Positions 9,972 through 20,460 of a DNA stretch of 64,000 nucleotides are shown in pieces. The notes under the pieces were generated by a model. It had not been told where the DNA came from and did no database searches. It saw nothing but the letters and a program-made list of their open reading frames with translations. Position numbers and translations under genes: made by a program. Source of the stretch: Heligmosomoides polygyrus polygyrus (lineage: Eukaryota; Nematoda; Chromadorea; Rhabditida; Heligmosomidae). The stretch is taken from contig OX377206.1 of assembly GCA_947396885.1 (NCBI GenBank), forward strand, positions 90,331,960 to 90,395,959. The letters run 5' to 3'. The stretch's first letter is position 1; every line of letters starts with the position of its first letter.

Positions 9972-10537
9972 ACTGGTGGATGGAAACGATAAAATTCTAG
10001 GAGCTGGGTCTCTGCATAAACCAAATGCTACAATTAGTTAAATTTAAAAGAGTTTAAGGATACGCCACAGTGTTTATTGGTGAAACGTCTGGTAGTATAA
10101 ATGAGACTCCAGGGGCCGGATTCACCAATAACGAGTAGAGCTAAGGAACGTTCCGTGGGTATGTGAAGATGCGAAGTTACCGTGTTTCTAGGGGAACAGA
10201 AGCGCTTTTTGCACCAGAAACGCGGATTGGTTGAATGTTTAACGGCAACATGTAGTACCTGGCACTAGAAATTTTTGAACTCGATATTTTCTCTTTATTC
10301 GATTAATTTCCGTACTGAGGTACTATAAAATGTTCGGGTATGCTTGAAAGAAGACGTGTTTCTAGCAAAAGTGAAAAAAGACCGTTTAAAAAATAAAATA
10401 AAACACTCAGTTTCATAGATCAAAGGGTGGTACATGCCTGGCGTTCAAGAGTGAAAGTAGGCGATCGCGCACGCAAGCTGAGAAGCGCCGTTAAGGCCCT
10501 TGGAGACCTGGGAGCACACAGGATGGAGATTTTTGTC

Positions 10538-10568
<31 letters not shown>

Positions 10569-10599
10569 TTTTATTTTCTTTGTTCGAAGCATGTTATGA
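9972..10599. other. Unassigned DNA downstream of the candidate gene
   Basis: AT-rich DNA with an AATAAAATAAAA run near 10392 that could be a poly(A) signal, and a T-rich tract at 10535-10575. No gene was recognised. Confidence 0.4.
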
Positions 10600-10983
10600 C
10601 GTGTATGAAACTTTTTCCCATTCTTAGGCACACTATATCTATTTTTGTGCCCTTACAAAAAGACCCCATTTCTAAAACGGAGCTACCTGAATACCTTGAT
10701 AGGATGTACAATGCCAAGCTGAAGCTTTCGGGAGAGCCATGGTCGATACTACTGTTTACAAATGGAAGTGCTACAAAGATGCAAGTGATCTGTTTGACAA
10801 GAAGCTAACTAAATTCAACAGATCGGTGTGGAAAAAAGTCCAAGAATCTGGAAGCAAATCGGCGTTTTACAACTTTATAAACTCCAGGATAAACAGCAAG
10901 AAAGCGGTCTCCACTTTGCATAAAGACGATGGGTCACCCGTCGTTTCGATAAAGCGGAGCTCTTCGCAGATTTCTTTGGCAGT
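10600..10983 (+). pseudogene. CR1-like LINE C, part 1 (region between endonuclease and reverse transcriptase)
   Basis: The plus strand reads FVPLQKDPISKTELPEYLDRM, then WKCYKDASDLFDKKLTKFN, WKKVQESGSKSAFYNFINSR and finally AELFADFFGSH. This is the linker that follows the endonuclease in CR1/Jockey ORF2 proteins; LINE A carries the matching region (ADYFASIF) at about 500. The frame shifts near 10740 and 10950. The LINE breaks off at 10983 where a Penelope-like element is inserted, and it resumes at 12369. Confidence 0.78.
10972..10983 (+). repeat. Left target-site duplication of the Penelope-like element
   Basis: TTCTTTGGCAGT here is repeated as TTCTTTGACAGT at 12369-12380, with one mismatch. 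It lies inside the LINE's ...DFFGSVY coding stretch. Confidence 0.75.
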
Positions 10984-12368
10984 CACTGTTAGAATATTTG
11001 TGCCACACGAGGTTCATAGGTGGACAATTTATTCAGTAGGGCCTGACGTTTCGTCGTCTTCAGAAGCCTAAACATGGTGTGAAGGTTAGATTTGCGCTCT
11101 ACCTCACCAAGCGCCTCAACCACTCTAGCATTTTCGACCTACTTGAACTCACCAATGTCCACCGTTGAGGGCATATGTTCGCCCTGTGACCAGTAGAGGC
11201 GAAGGAACCACACTGCGGATATCGCTCTCTGATCATTTTACAGCTCACAATGAGGCACAAACGGCAAGAAGTCACTTGTTACGGCTAGACACTCATTTCG
11301 GTTGTTCATTACTGGATTCCTCGTAGAAACCCAGAATGTTTGATATCACTCTCAATGGCCAATATTGTACATTTCACCTCGTAGTCGCTTCCGTCATGCG
11401 CATCAATTCTATGTCTTCCAAGTGGGCTGGATTGCAATTCACGTCTTTTGCTGGCTAAATGTTCTTTTATGCGAACCGCCAGAGCTCTTCCCGTTTCCCC
11501 AATGTATTTTGCGCTACAGCTCAAACACTCAATTTGATAAATTGCTCCTATCTTTGAGCAATCTCCAAAGCTACGGTTTGGGCAAATAAAGCGGCTCTCC
11601 GACATGCACTGCTTGTCATAGAGTCGATTTCGGACCAGCTGTCGTCTGATACTGTCCCCAGGAACGTTCACCAAGACAACATCGTGCTGCAGCTGCGCTG
11701 TAACAAGAACTCTTTGAATGTCAGCAGTAACTCTGTCGGAGATGAAGGGAAGAACGATAGGCATCTTACCCATACAGGGTCGATCTCGACTATTATTGTA
11801 AGATCTTCGTTGGTGACCTGATACCGCGTAGCCATTCGAGATGGCTATATTTGCAGCTAGTCGCAGTGATTCTTGTCGTTCATTAGGTTCTGTACACATC
11901 TTTACTGCCGTTCGAAACATGTTGCTTACAACAGCTCGTTTCACAGAAGTAGGATGTGCAGACCTGGGGTGAATCAGGATGTTCATAGAGTTTGGTTAGC
12001 GGTACCATTTCACGCTAACTTCCCTGCCGGACACTTTGATTTGTGTGTTGAGATAGGCGAGCCAACCATTATTCGATGTCTCCCGAGTAAACCTAGTGTA
12101 CTGAGATTGCTCGTTCAGTAACCTGAAACACTCATCCATTTCGAACTGTGTCGATGTTACGATACAGCAATCATCTAGATATCTGCAGTACATTAACGGT
12201 GAGCGGTCAAGCACCGGCTGAACCATGTTTAGGCCTCTGAAGACGACGGAACGTCGAAAGGTCAGGCCCTGTTGAATGAATTGTCTACCTAAGAACCTCG
12301 TGTGGCATAAATATACTAACAGTAACAACTTACAATGCCGAGGTTTTAAGAAGAGAGAAGTTGGGAGC
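10984..12368 (-). mobile_element. Penelope-like retroelement (PLE), truncated, with inverted partial terminal repeats
   Basis: The minus strand encodes a reverse transcriptase C-terminal part followed by a GIY-YIG endonuclease, the domain pair that defines endonuclease-bearing Penelope-like elements. About 95 bp at 10984-11076 are repeated in inverted orientation at about 12222-12326, matching the partial terminal repeats (pLTRs) of this class. A further 42 bp (12327-12368) lie outside the inverted copy, like the short tail reported beyond Penelope pLTRs. A 12-bp target duplication flanks the whole. The element lies antisense within LINE C. Confidence 0.85.
11309..12238 (-). pseudogene. PLE protein: reverse transcriptase end + GIY-YIG endonuclease
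   Basis: The frame starts within reverse transcriptase; MYCRYLDDCCIV (near 12190) holds the YLDD catalytic box. The frame continues through WLAYLNTQIKV to VKWYR, meets one stop (TAA at 11996-11998, where AAA for Lys is expected), and carries on in the same frame as MNILIHPRSAHPTSVKRAVVSNM. Residues 149-179 of this second part form the endonuclease: IYQIECLSCSAKYIGETGRAL, then RIKEHL. CPNRSFGDC just before it may be the remnant of a zinc-binding site. The N-terminal half of the reverse transcriptase is missing: upstream of 12222 the sequence is inverted terminal repeat. With only one nonsense codon in 300 codons this copy looks fairly young. Confidence 0.88.
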
Positions 12369-13235
12369 TTCTTTGACAGTGTTTACGTTAGTGGGGAAGC
12401 GGATGAGTATATACCTAACCCAGAAAACAGCTTTCAGAGGATGCAAGACTCAGTTTGGTTCAATAGAGGAAAAATTGGAGGTCCTCTCTCTAAGTGGCCA
12501 AATTCCTCGTCTGAAACAGCAGACGGTGTTCCATTTCACTTTTTAAAAGGAAGTCCGCTCATATTTCGACTTCTTTAGAATTCTTCTTTACCTTAAAATA
12601 TTTTTTTCGTGTTGAAGTGCCTAGGAAGTGGAAATGTTCTTTTGTTACACCTATACCGAAGAAGCCTCCGTATAATAATCCAAGTAGTTATAGGCCAGTA
12701 AGTATTACCTCAATATTCTGTAGGTTTTTTGAAAAAAATTTCAAGATGTGTATCGCTATCATTTAGAATCAAATCGTATTTTTTTCTCACTATCAACATG
12801 GGATCAGGAAAGGAAAATCGACAGAAACACAATTATTGGAATCTCTTGATGATTGGACTTTGAGTATCGATAATGTATATGGATGTGATCTACTTTGACT
12901 TTGAATAAGCATTTGATAGAGTCTTCCATAAACCCCTTCCGTTAAAATTAAATCAGATTGGGATCTATTCCGCCATAATTGCATGGATCAAAAGATTTCT
13001 TGCTTTAGTGTAAGGGCAGCACCTAGTGGTGTTCCTCAAGGTGCGGTGTTATCACCTTTGTTGTTTATTACCCATGTAAATAATTTACCACAGAAAATTG
13101 AACGCCTCGGAGTTACTTGTAAGATGTTTGCGGACGATATTAAGATCTTTGGTTGCTTGCCGAATAAAGACGACTCGATTAGTGCTCAAGCTGCCATAGA
13201 CGAGGTTGGTGTCAACATTGTTGAAGTTATCCTTA
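12369..13235 (+). pseudogene. CR1-like LINE C, part 2 (reverse transcriptase palm)
   Basis: The sequence resumes after the Penelope insertion with SFFDSVYVSGEADEYIP, then VPFHFLK. Frames shift, giving in order PRKWKCSFVTPIPKK, SSYRPVSITSIF and DVIYFDFE.AFDRV. The 91-residue frame 12983-13258 carries SGVPQGAVLSPLLF and CKMFADDIKIF, where FADD is the catalytic box. The reading therefore covers fingers and palm of a CR1/Jockey-type enzyme. It stops at 13235, where a Helitron is inserted, and continues at 14171. Confidence 0.88.
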
Positions 13236-14170
13236 TCCTACTATATATAATCGGCTAATGCCACGTGTCCGTCACGGGGAGTGGTGACTGAAGCCAAGGG
13301 ATGCCTACGACAGTGCGTATGCCAGCCGGGCTTTTTTGAGCTTAACCATGGCGATTGCTGGCGAACTAATAACCTTGGCGGCGGATCGTCCAAGTTTACG
13401 ATATATTCAGCAGGCAGCGCGTCACGGTATGAATGGGGACCAAATACGGAGCGCAGTAATTCAGAAAACGTGCCCCAGACGACGTCCAACGTGCGATTCA
13501 GAACGTTCAACTTGCGTAGTGATTCCGGGTAAGGAAAACAAGGAAAACCACGAGGGGGACCAGTGAAAAGGAGACCAGCAAATGCAGATCACAAGAGGAG
13601 GAAAAAGGGGACCAGTATTTCCCTCAATATCGTACAATGTGCGTAGGGATTCAGAATACGTGCTGAAGACGTCGTCCAACCTGCGTAGGAATTCAGAAGA
13701 CGTGCCGCAGACGTCCAACTTACATGGGGTTTTCGAGTCATGGCACGTGTGTCGCGGTGCAGAAGTGTCATAGACGTCGCGGCAACATGGTGACACGTGA
13801 GTCGGAATTCAATGTCACATGTGCGTGTTTGACTCTCTCTCTCCGTTTCTATGCCAGCACTTAGATAGGGAAGTGTTATGTTTCTGCAGATTAAGCACTT
13901 TGGATTGGGACTTTCATCACCTGTTTCTCGCCACGTAGAGAACGGGCAATTTGGAAAACAAATCGTGTACATGCGATAGAGGGTGGATGGTCTTCATAGG
14001 AGCAGTAAAGGCCCTGCTATATCTCGCTGCTCTAAAAGTAAATCCGATTTTTACTCAATAAAAGTAAGGAGGTCTAATTAGAATGAAGGAAGATTGAGTT
14101 GTTCTATTCTCGGGGTTGGGGGCGAGCCCCAACCAGACGTTTGGCGCCCCCCAGGCCGCTGAACGTCTGG
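13236..14170 (+). mobile_element. Non-autonomous Helitron (935 bp) inside LINE C
   Basis: It begins TCCTACTATATATAA after an A and ends ...AACGTCTGG (CTRR-type end CTGG) before a T. That is the A|T insertion with no target duplication expected of Helitrons. Removing it rejoins the LINE exactly: AAGTTATCCTTA plus TCTGCTGATAAA gives the normal reverse transcriptase text KLSLSADKTNVLHLG. Near the 3' end there is a GGGGCGAGCCCC hairpin and then a long imperfect hairpin whose outer stem is CCAGACGTT/AACGTCTGG. The interior has no Rep/helicase gene. It is largely degenerate minisatellite (ATTCAGAA.ACGTGCC..AGACG at 13455-13720). Confidence 0.85.
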
Positions 14171-14880
14171 TCTGCTGATAAAACGAATGTGCTCCACCTG
14201 GGACCCTCCAATCCCAGACACACGTATGAGGTCAACGGAACTGCTCTGGTAAATGTTGATAGTGTTAGCGACCTTGGCTTTCTTCTTGAAGCACTTTAGG
14301 AAGATTTCTAGCAAAACCGGATAGAGGCTGTTCCTCTTATTCAAGTTCCTCAGTTCTAGAGATCCTTCTCTTCTCAATAAGGCATACAAAATCTACGTAC
14401 GCCCGATTCTCGAATACGGCACATGTGTATTCTGTCCGCGAAAGAATTCCGAAATCGACAGGCTAGAGAAAGTCCAGAATAGTTTCACCAGGAAGCTGTT
14501 CATCCGCATCCTTGGCTTCACATACAGCAGCATTCCTCGGGGAATTATTAGAATCAAAATGTTAAACCTTGATAGTTTCCAGCTTAGAAGAAAAAAGAGC
14601 GACCTCATCATGATGTGTATAAAATAATGCAGACGTTAGTAGGGTTAAACTCTCACAAATTCTTCACATTTTCATGTTCACGTACGAGGGGACTAAAGCG
14701 AAAATTGGTCGTTAAACCACAAACAACACTTAGGCGTCATTTTTTCGCTTTTAGAGCGGGATCGGAGTACTCCAGACTGAGCAAAAAGGTGCAAGTTCCT
14801 AGTAGTTTAGCAAAATTCAAAAAACTTATGTTCTACGGCTTTACGCTGATTGTTTTTTAACGTTTTGTTGTTGTTGTTTT
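14171..14880 (+). pseudogene. CR1-like LINE C, part 3 (reverse transcriptase thumb and C-terminus)
   Basis: The text continues SADKTNVLHLGPSNPRHTY, then VNVDSVSDLGFLLEAL, and after frame shifts YKIYVRPILEYGTCVF, EIDRLEKVQNSFTRKLF and LNLDSFQLRRKKSDL. These are the standard thumb blocks of CR1-type enzymes. The C-terminal text runs to about 14855 (LAKFKKLMFYG); a T-rich stretch and AATAAA near 14910 may be the 3' tail. Confidence 0.85.
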
Positions 14881-16340
14881 TTTTTCTTCCCACATATGGT
14901 ATCACATGTAATAAATCAATCCTGCACACCATGGATTAAATGCAGTAGCTACAGCTATGGCATGTTAGAGCCACTCATTTCAATCTTTCGCGCTGTAAAA
15001 TCGATTTCCTAGTAGAGGGGGACTGATTTTATAATAACTATTTGGGCCAAACTACACAAATATACCAACTCCTCTTACAGCGTGAGTAGAACCAAACAAG
15101 TCAGCCTTATCTTTTCTTGTTCTGAATCCTACAGGCGCAATTCCGACCATATCTGGTCATGCTCAATTCTCCCCCCCCCCCCAATTTTGTGGGCACCTTT
15201 AATAACACCGCATCGCAAGGCGATTCAAGTATAAATTCGCCCTTAAGCAAGACCTATACTTTAATCGTTGATAGGCGTGCAATCTGCAAATATCGATTGA
15301 ATGCGCCAACTAATTAATATTACCAGCTTCCATTGCGTCGCGCGACAGAAGTATATATCCACTCTTAAAAGTTTTTCCTCAGCATCAAAAAACATCTCTT
15401 AGAACATGGATCTTTCGCTTACTCTTCTAATCTTTTAAGCTGCAACGGTGACGATGTTCGGCTTGTTCCAATCCTTTCACGTACCAAAGTAGTCCACCAG
15501 ATTCCTCTAGTGCAAGACATGTAAGCAGAACATAATCTTTAAATTTGGATTGCCTTCAACAACTCATGGAATGCGTTCAGAACTAAGCCATACTCTATCA
15601 CCAAGCCAAAGCCTGCAAAATTACGTAAAGTTGCAAACTCTTCCCATGTCGCCAACAAACGCTTTTTGCTTAGTATGATTTCCTATTCTGCATATAATGT
15701 AGCTGAAACAACGAGAACGATAGGAGTCAGCAAAGAATGAGAACGAAAATGAGAGCTCTATCGAATGGTATCAGACTTGGCCCTGCCCATCAACATCGAC
15801 TTTCGATGGCGTCATTGTCCTTTTGCCGCGGCCTTGAGCCGCCTCTCTTTTGACGCGAAATTGTCAAAAAATCGATATTCCCAGGATTGGTCGAGATTAA
15901 CACCATTTGATAGAGCTAATCGAGCTGAGCTGAACGATATTATTGGAAGTGTCGAGCACTCAAATGTGTGCGAGTAAGGGAGGGGGAACTTCACTGTTGC
16001 CCTCCACAGCTCTAAAATGGCTGATTGGGCAAAAGCGGTTTAGGCATCTCGAAAGTTGCGAGCACGTCGTCGTAAAGTGTTTTCAGTCTCGTGCTTGCCC
16101 ACCTATTTGCATTCCGTTAACTCTCCTTGTCTTCCCGCAGTAGTTGACTGAACTCGGGAAAAATCGTGTCACACAAGGCTAAACTGCATGTTGCACCACT
16201 GTAGCTTTGTTCAGTCATAAGCTACGTTGCTGTATTTTAAGGCACCTATTGAGCTTTCTACTGCTTACAAAATGCACAAGTTGCAGCCGGAAAGATTGAA
16301 AAATGGCAGAGTTCTTGCACTCAGAACACGCCCGCAGTGG
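14881..16340. other. Unassigned intergenic DNA
   Basis: A C12 tract lies at 15171-15182. I found no supported gene or known repeat. Confidence 0.4.
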
Positions 16341-16343
16341 AAT

Positions 16344-16402
16344 TTGCTAGCGGTCGCGCCCGCTTGATTGATAGGTTCGGTCCTATATACATTGTGCACA
16401 GC
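16344..16402 (+). repeat. Dispersed motif, copy 1 of 3
   Basis: A segment of about 55 bp (CGCGCCCGCTTGATTGATAG, GGTTCGGTCCTATAT, ATTGTGCACAGCGCACTCC) recurs at 16500 and 21605. Its nature is unknown; GGTTCGGTCC resembles a B box. Confidence 0.6.
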
Positions 16403-16499
16403 GCACTCCAAAGTTTTGCCTGGACAGAGTACAGCAATTTCTGAGTAGGGCGGCTGAGAATTTCTGATAAAACTTCTCAAACGCTCGCTCTACAATCTG

Positions 16500-16560
16500 C
16501 CTCACCGCCCATTCGATTGATAGGTTCGATCCTATATGAATTGTGCACGGCGGACTCTCA
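16500..16560 (+). repeat. Dispersed motif, copy 2 of 3
   Basis: It shares CCATTCGATTGATAGGTTCG, ATCCTATAT and ATTGTGCACGGCG with the copy 155 bp upstream. Confidence 0.6.
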
Positions 16561-17799
16561 GAGGTTGCAAGCATCACAGAACACTTTACATCATGCTTGA
16601 GATACTCCGAGAACATGCATGTTCTGGAATATAAGCTTCTCCAATCGCAAAAAGTCTGCTCCATTCATTTTTGACCACCCACTGTGAAAACGTAGTAGTC
16701 TGGCGAGGTTGTATACATGTTTGTGTAGATCTCGATGAGGCGAATCGAACGGTACCAACCATTTCTTAAAAAGAAAACCTCAAATTAGAGGAATTGTGAG
16801 CAGTTGTTAATGCAGGAATTGTGAGCAAAAAAGCAGCAGTTTTCGACGGCTTGCTACCGATAACTCGTCCGCGACTGCCCTTCGCAATGAAGTGCAAGTT
16901 TTCAATCTCGAAAATTTTCATGGCTCCATATGAACAATATATACCTAACGATAGAGCTCGAGCTACTGAGCTCAAATGTTTCATATTTTTTGAAGCGAAT
17001 GAATTTTAGGCGAGTTATATCAAAAAGACGCAAAAACCGCAAAATCGCAGTTTTTGCGGCGTCTATTCAAAAGACACGTCCGGTACTGTACTACCCTTAA
17101 GTGGAAACGTAGCTGGTCAATTTAAGAAACTCTGGTTTGCGGGCCATTTTGACTTAGGTCCCCTGGATTAGCAAAACTCGACAAAACACATAGGTGCTCC
17201 AGCTATCTCCTCAAGGGTAGGCCATATTGCCGACGTAAAGGGTAGGCCATATTAGCAATTAATCTCTTTGAGAAGTAGTAGGGTATTCTTAAACAGTTTT
17301 AAATGAAAGGTATTCAATTATTTAAATGATGATACTAGCAGACGCTATCGATATACTTATCATTGCAGTTACAATCTGGGTTCGGAGTTCTCTGACGCTG
17401 TCGATGCTGCGGTGATAACATGGGACTTCTATAAGAATCTCACTGCGGTAAGGACCTCACTCCGGTTTTTCTTTGACTTCCTACTTTGAAAAAGTGACTA
17501 TCAGAATTTCATGCTTTTAGATTGGAAAAGCCGCCGAGTTTGGCTGCAATTTGTCCGAAAATGACTTGACACAGGAAATTGCTTGCGTCTTTAAACCATT
17601 TTGAGCCATAAACATCACGATTGTTTTGTTTCAAAAGAAGTTTGATATATAATCCGATTTATGTTTCTTGTCTGTGATAGTGTTTGTGACGTTGTTCTCT
17701 GCAAGTAAATATAGTGAATGTTGAGAAACAATATTTATTACTGTTTGTTTAGAGAATGTCAGATTCAGCCAGTCTTTGCATCCCACCTTGCTATTTATT
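16561..17799. other. Unassigned intergenic DNA
   Basis: Nothing recognised. A short inverted repeat, GACGCAAAAACCGC with TTTTTGCGGCGTC, lies near 17030-17065. Confidence 0.4.
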
Positions 17800-18894
17800 G
17801 TTATTGTTTATTACGATTGCATAAGGCAATACGTTAGAAAACAAACACAGAAGCAGTCACAAAAAAGAACACAGGGACGAAAACATACAAACAGTGAGAC
17901 ACTTACAAACATCATACCATTCAACCAATTTCAGATCTTGCAACAAACTTTCAACTTGGCTTCTGAATTGTCTCGGTGTCAGATGAAATTGAAGGTGCTT
18001 AGAGAATTTCAGGTACAAACTACCTACCCCATAAGTGAAAAACATTGCTCGCAAATTGGTTCTTACCCGAGGTGTAACTTAGCGGAGCCACCTCTTGTGT
18101 GCGAAGTCTTCAACTTAAAGAATCTACAAGGCCCAGAATCGATGGTAAAGTATAACAGCTTGTGCACAGGACGGGTATCAATAACCCTGTGGCGAGATTC
18201 TAGGGTTGGCAGTCCGAGATATCTATTTCTGATTGACGCTTTCGGTACACGTCAATATATGAAACTCTATTTTCTAAGAAGAAGCTCCTAGTCAAGTTGT
18301 TCTGTACTTTCTGTACCTTCCCTATAGTATAGATGTCCTTTTTCTTGATTGGAGCAAATACGGACACATTTGACTCAACAAGGGGACGTATATAAGTCTT
18401 GCACACCCTAAGGAGAGCAGATCTATTCCTAGTGACTAATGCCTTAAAGTTGTCACATGCTCGTGAGGTTACATTTAGCACGTATATACTTCCCAAAGTA
18501 TAGGTTATTGATATAAGAAAATTCTAAATCCTTAACAGAGTCCATCTATCGCAAAGCACATCCTTCAATCTTGTGCCTATGAGAAAATGTTTCCATTCCA
18601 GAACAAAGGCGTGAGACTACAGTCTTTTGAGGAGATATCAGCAACTGCCACCTTTTCGGCCGATCAACCATCAAATCTATTGCATTTTGAAGCACACATA
18701 CATCCTCTGAGCCAGCAATAGTTTTATAAATCATTACGCAATTAGCATACACTTTTGTGCTGACGTTGCACTGCTGCATAACATCAGGATTCTCTGCGGA
18801 GAAGATGTTGAAAAGCAAAGTGGAAAGGACTCCGCCCTGTGGAACTCCATTGACTACCTGCCTTAGAGCTTCTACAGAGTCTCGCGGCAGCACC
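17800..18894 (-). mobile_element. CR1-like LINE D, 3' half
   Basis: The minus strand holds reverse transcriptase blocks in order over several frames. At 18893-18546 these are VNGVPQGGVLSTLLFNIF and KVYANCVMIY, where the catalytic FADD-type box has become YANC. At 18496-18200 they are LLRVCKTYIRPLVESNVSVF and IGKVQKVQNNLTR. At 18054-17857 is the C-terminal YLKFSKHLQFHLTPRQFRS. A TATTTATTGTTATTG-type tail follows towards 17800. The 5' half is missing and the copy breaks at about 18895 against hairpin-rich sequence. Confidence 0.85.
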
Positions 18895-19110
18895 CCGAGA
18901 ACTCGTCCATATCGCTACTGCCACAGTGGGACCCACGCTGCCACTGTGGTGGAAGCGTCGGCGCGGACGAGTTTTGTGGAGCCGCCGCTCGGCAAGGTCC
19001 CCAAGGGCTGCCGCAGTTCACAGCGGCTCTCACCCGCAGTGCCAGAAGCTGCGGGTGAGATCCGCTGCAGGGCGTGGTCGGATTGGAAGCTTGGGGTCCT
19101 TGTTTTCATG
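18895..19110. repeat. GC-rich segment dense in hairpins
   Basis: Inverted repeats pile up here: CCACAGTGGGACC with GCTGCCACTGTGG, CTCGTCC with GGACGAG, and CTCACCCGCAG with CTGCGGGTGAG. It differs in composition from its neighbours and joins LINE D abruptly. It may be a small foldback insertion; no family was recognised. Confidence 0.45.
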
Positions 19111-19196
19111 CTTCTTCATGCTTCTGCATTGCTAACAATTTCACTAAACGTAAATAACACGAGTTCTTCCGACTGTGCTAACACGAGCCGCACGGT

Positions 19197-19395
19197 GGGC
19201 TCGTGATAGCGCAGTCGGAAGAAGCGTCGTGCGTCGCGTTCACACCAAATCGGAGTTGTAGGTGCGGGAATCGTACAGGCAAAGCAAGTCTTCCATCCTT
19301 TCGGCGCCACTGACTTGACACCAAAGTTTTCTGGGAAGGTCAAAAATTTGCTTCCCATTAGCTGACCGCCGCAATTCCATACGTCCAAATATGCT
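19197..19395 (+). repeat. tRNA-derived SINE, diverged
   Basis: The head reads TGATAGCGCAGTCGGAAGAAG. The body keeps AAGTCTTCCATCC and TTTTCTGGGAAGG. The 3' part is too diverged to follow beyond about 19395. Confidence 0.7.
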
Positions 19396-20104
19396 TTCAG
19401 ACTGCCTGCACGAGAACGCGTAGAATGGTTTGTGGAGTGATTAGCACAAAGCTTTATCCTTTACCTATACAGCGGTAGTGAAAAACTTTTTAAAGAGTAC
19501 TCGTTATTGATGAGCAGATCGGTTGAAGTCGTCATTGAATGCCCTTTCGCAGCTATGAGGCAGGTCAATGAAAGAAGTGCTTAAAAGCTCAAATACTCGA
19601 GTGAAATCGTTAAGCGTCAACATTTTCAATTCTTCAACAAGGGAGGAGCAAAAATGTGAAGGCACACTTTTCATGAGAACAGTACGCTTTCAGTTGGATC
19701 AGAATTTGCGTTTTACTGCACTCATGGTCTTTCACAAAATCACCATCGAGCTCAAGTATACAACATAGTTGTATACGTAGGTTGAATCCACTGAAGCCTG
19801 CGCCAGATTTTTGTTCGATATGGGAAGAATCCAAAATGAATCATGCAAGTGCTATGGCTGCTGTGTTTGCGCTCTTCTCTAGCTAGCCCAAGACATTTGA
19901 AATCAAAGAAAATTTCTCCAAATCGAAGTAGGCTCTTTCTACAATAAACTAATAGAAACTCTCCAAGAAATAAGGTAGTATAATTTTTTGTTCGAGGAAA
20001 ATTTTAATACACTTTTCTTTAAAGCTTTAATTCACGTACACAATTAGTGCTCACCTTGCTTGGGATTTTATAATTTCCTTATTTTTGAGGAGAACTAAAG
20101 GTTA

Positions 20105-20240
20105 AGAACTTGTTTGAAGGAGCAGAAAGGCGGCCATTTTTATTTTTAGAAGAAAGGATGACACCAAGTTCCTACCCGAAATGTTGCGATTTTTATTCGA
20201 TTGATATCAAAATTTCTGTTTGCATGAAGTTTCACACCTG
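20105..20240 (-). repeat. Second SINE-like family, body only
   Basis: About 135 bp (AGCAGAAAGGCGG, GTTGCGATTTTTATTCGATT, TTTGTTTGCAT) match 25275-25405, where a tRNA-like head is attached. The head is lost in this copy. Confidence 0.6.
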
Positions 20241-20366
20241 TAAACGATGCAAAAAGTAATTGAAATACTCACGCACATACACATATATGATGTCATACAT
20301 ATATAAGCAGCTAGCACTATCAAAGAAATAAAAATCGCGACGACCTTTTCAGTGTTCGGCCGGATT

Positions 20367-20390
20367 GCTGTACGCAGTATTGCGTACAGC
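20367..20390. repeat. Perfect 10-bp hairpin
   Basis: GCTGTACGCA, loop GTAT, then TGCGTACAGC. It sits in a GC-rich patch (20350-20460) with further small inverted repeats. Confidence 0.6.
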
Positions 20391-20460
20391 ATTGCACCAC
20401 CCACCGTTGTCATGGCGGGTCTGCGGCACCCGCAAGACTCTGCTGCCGGCCTTACACTCG

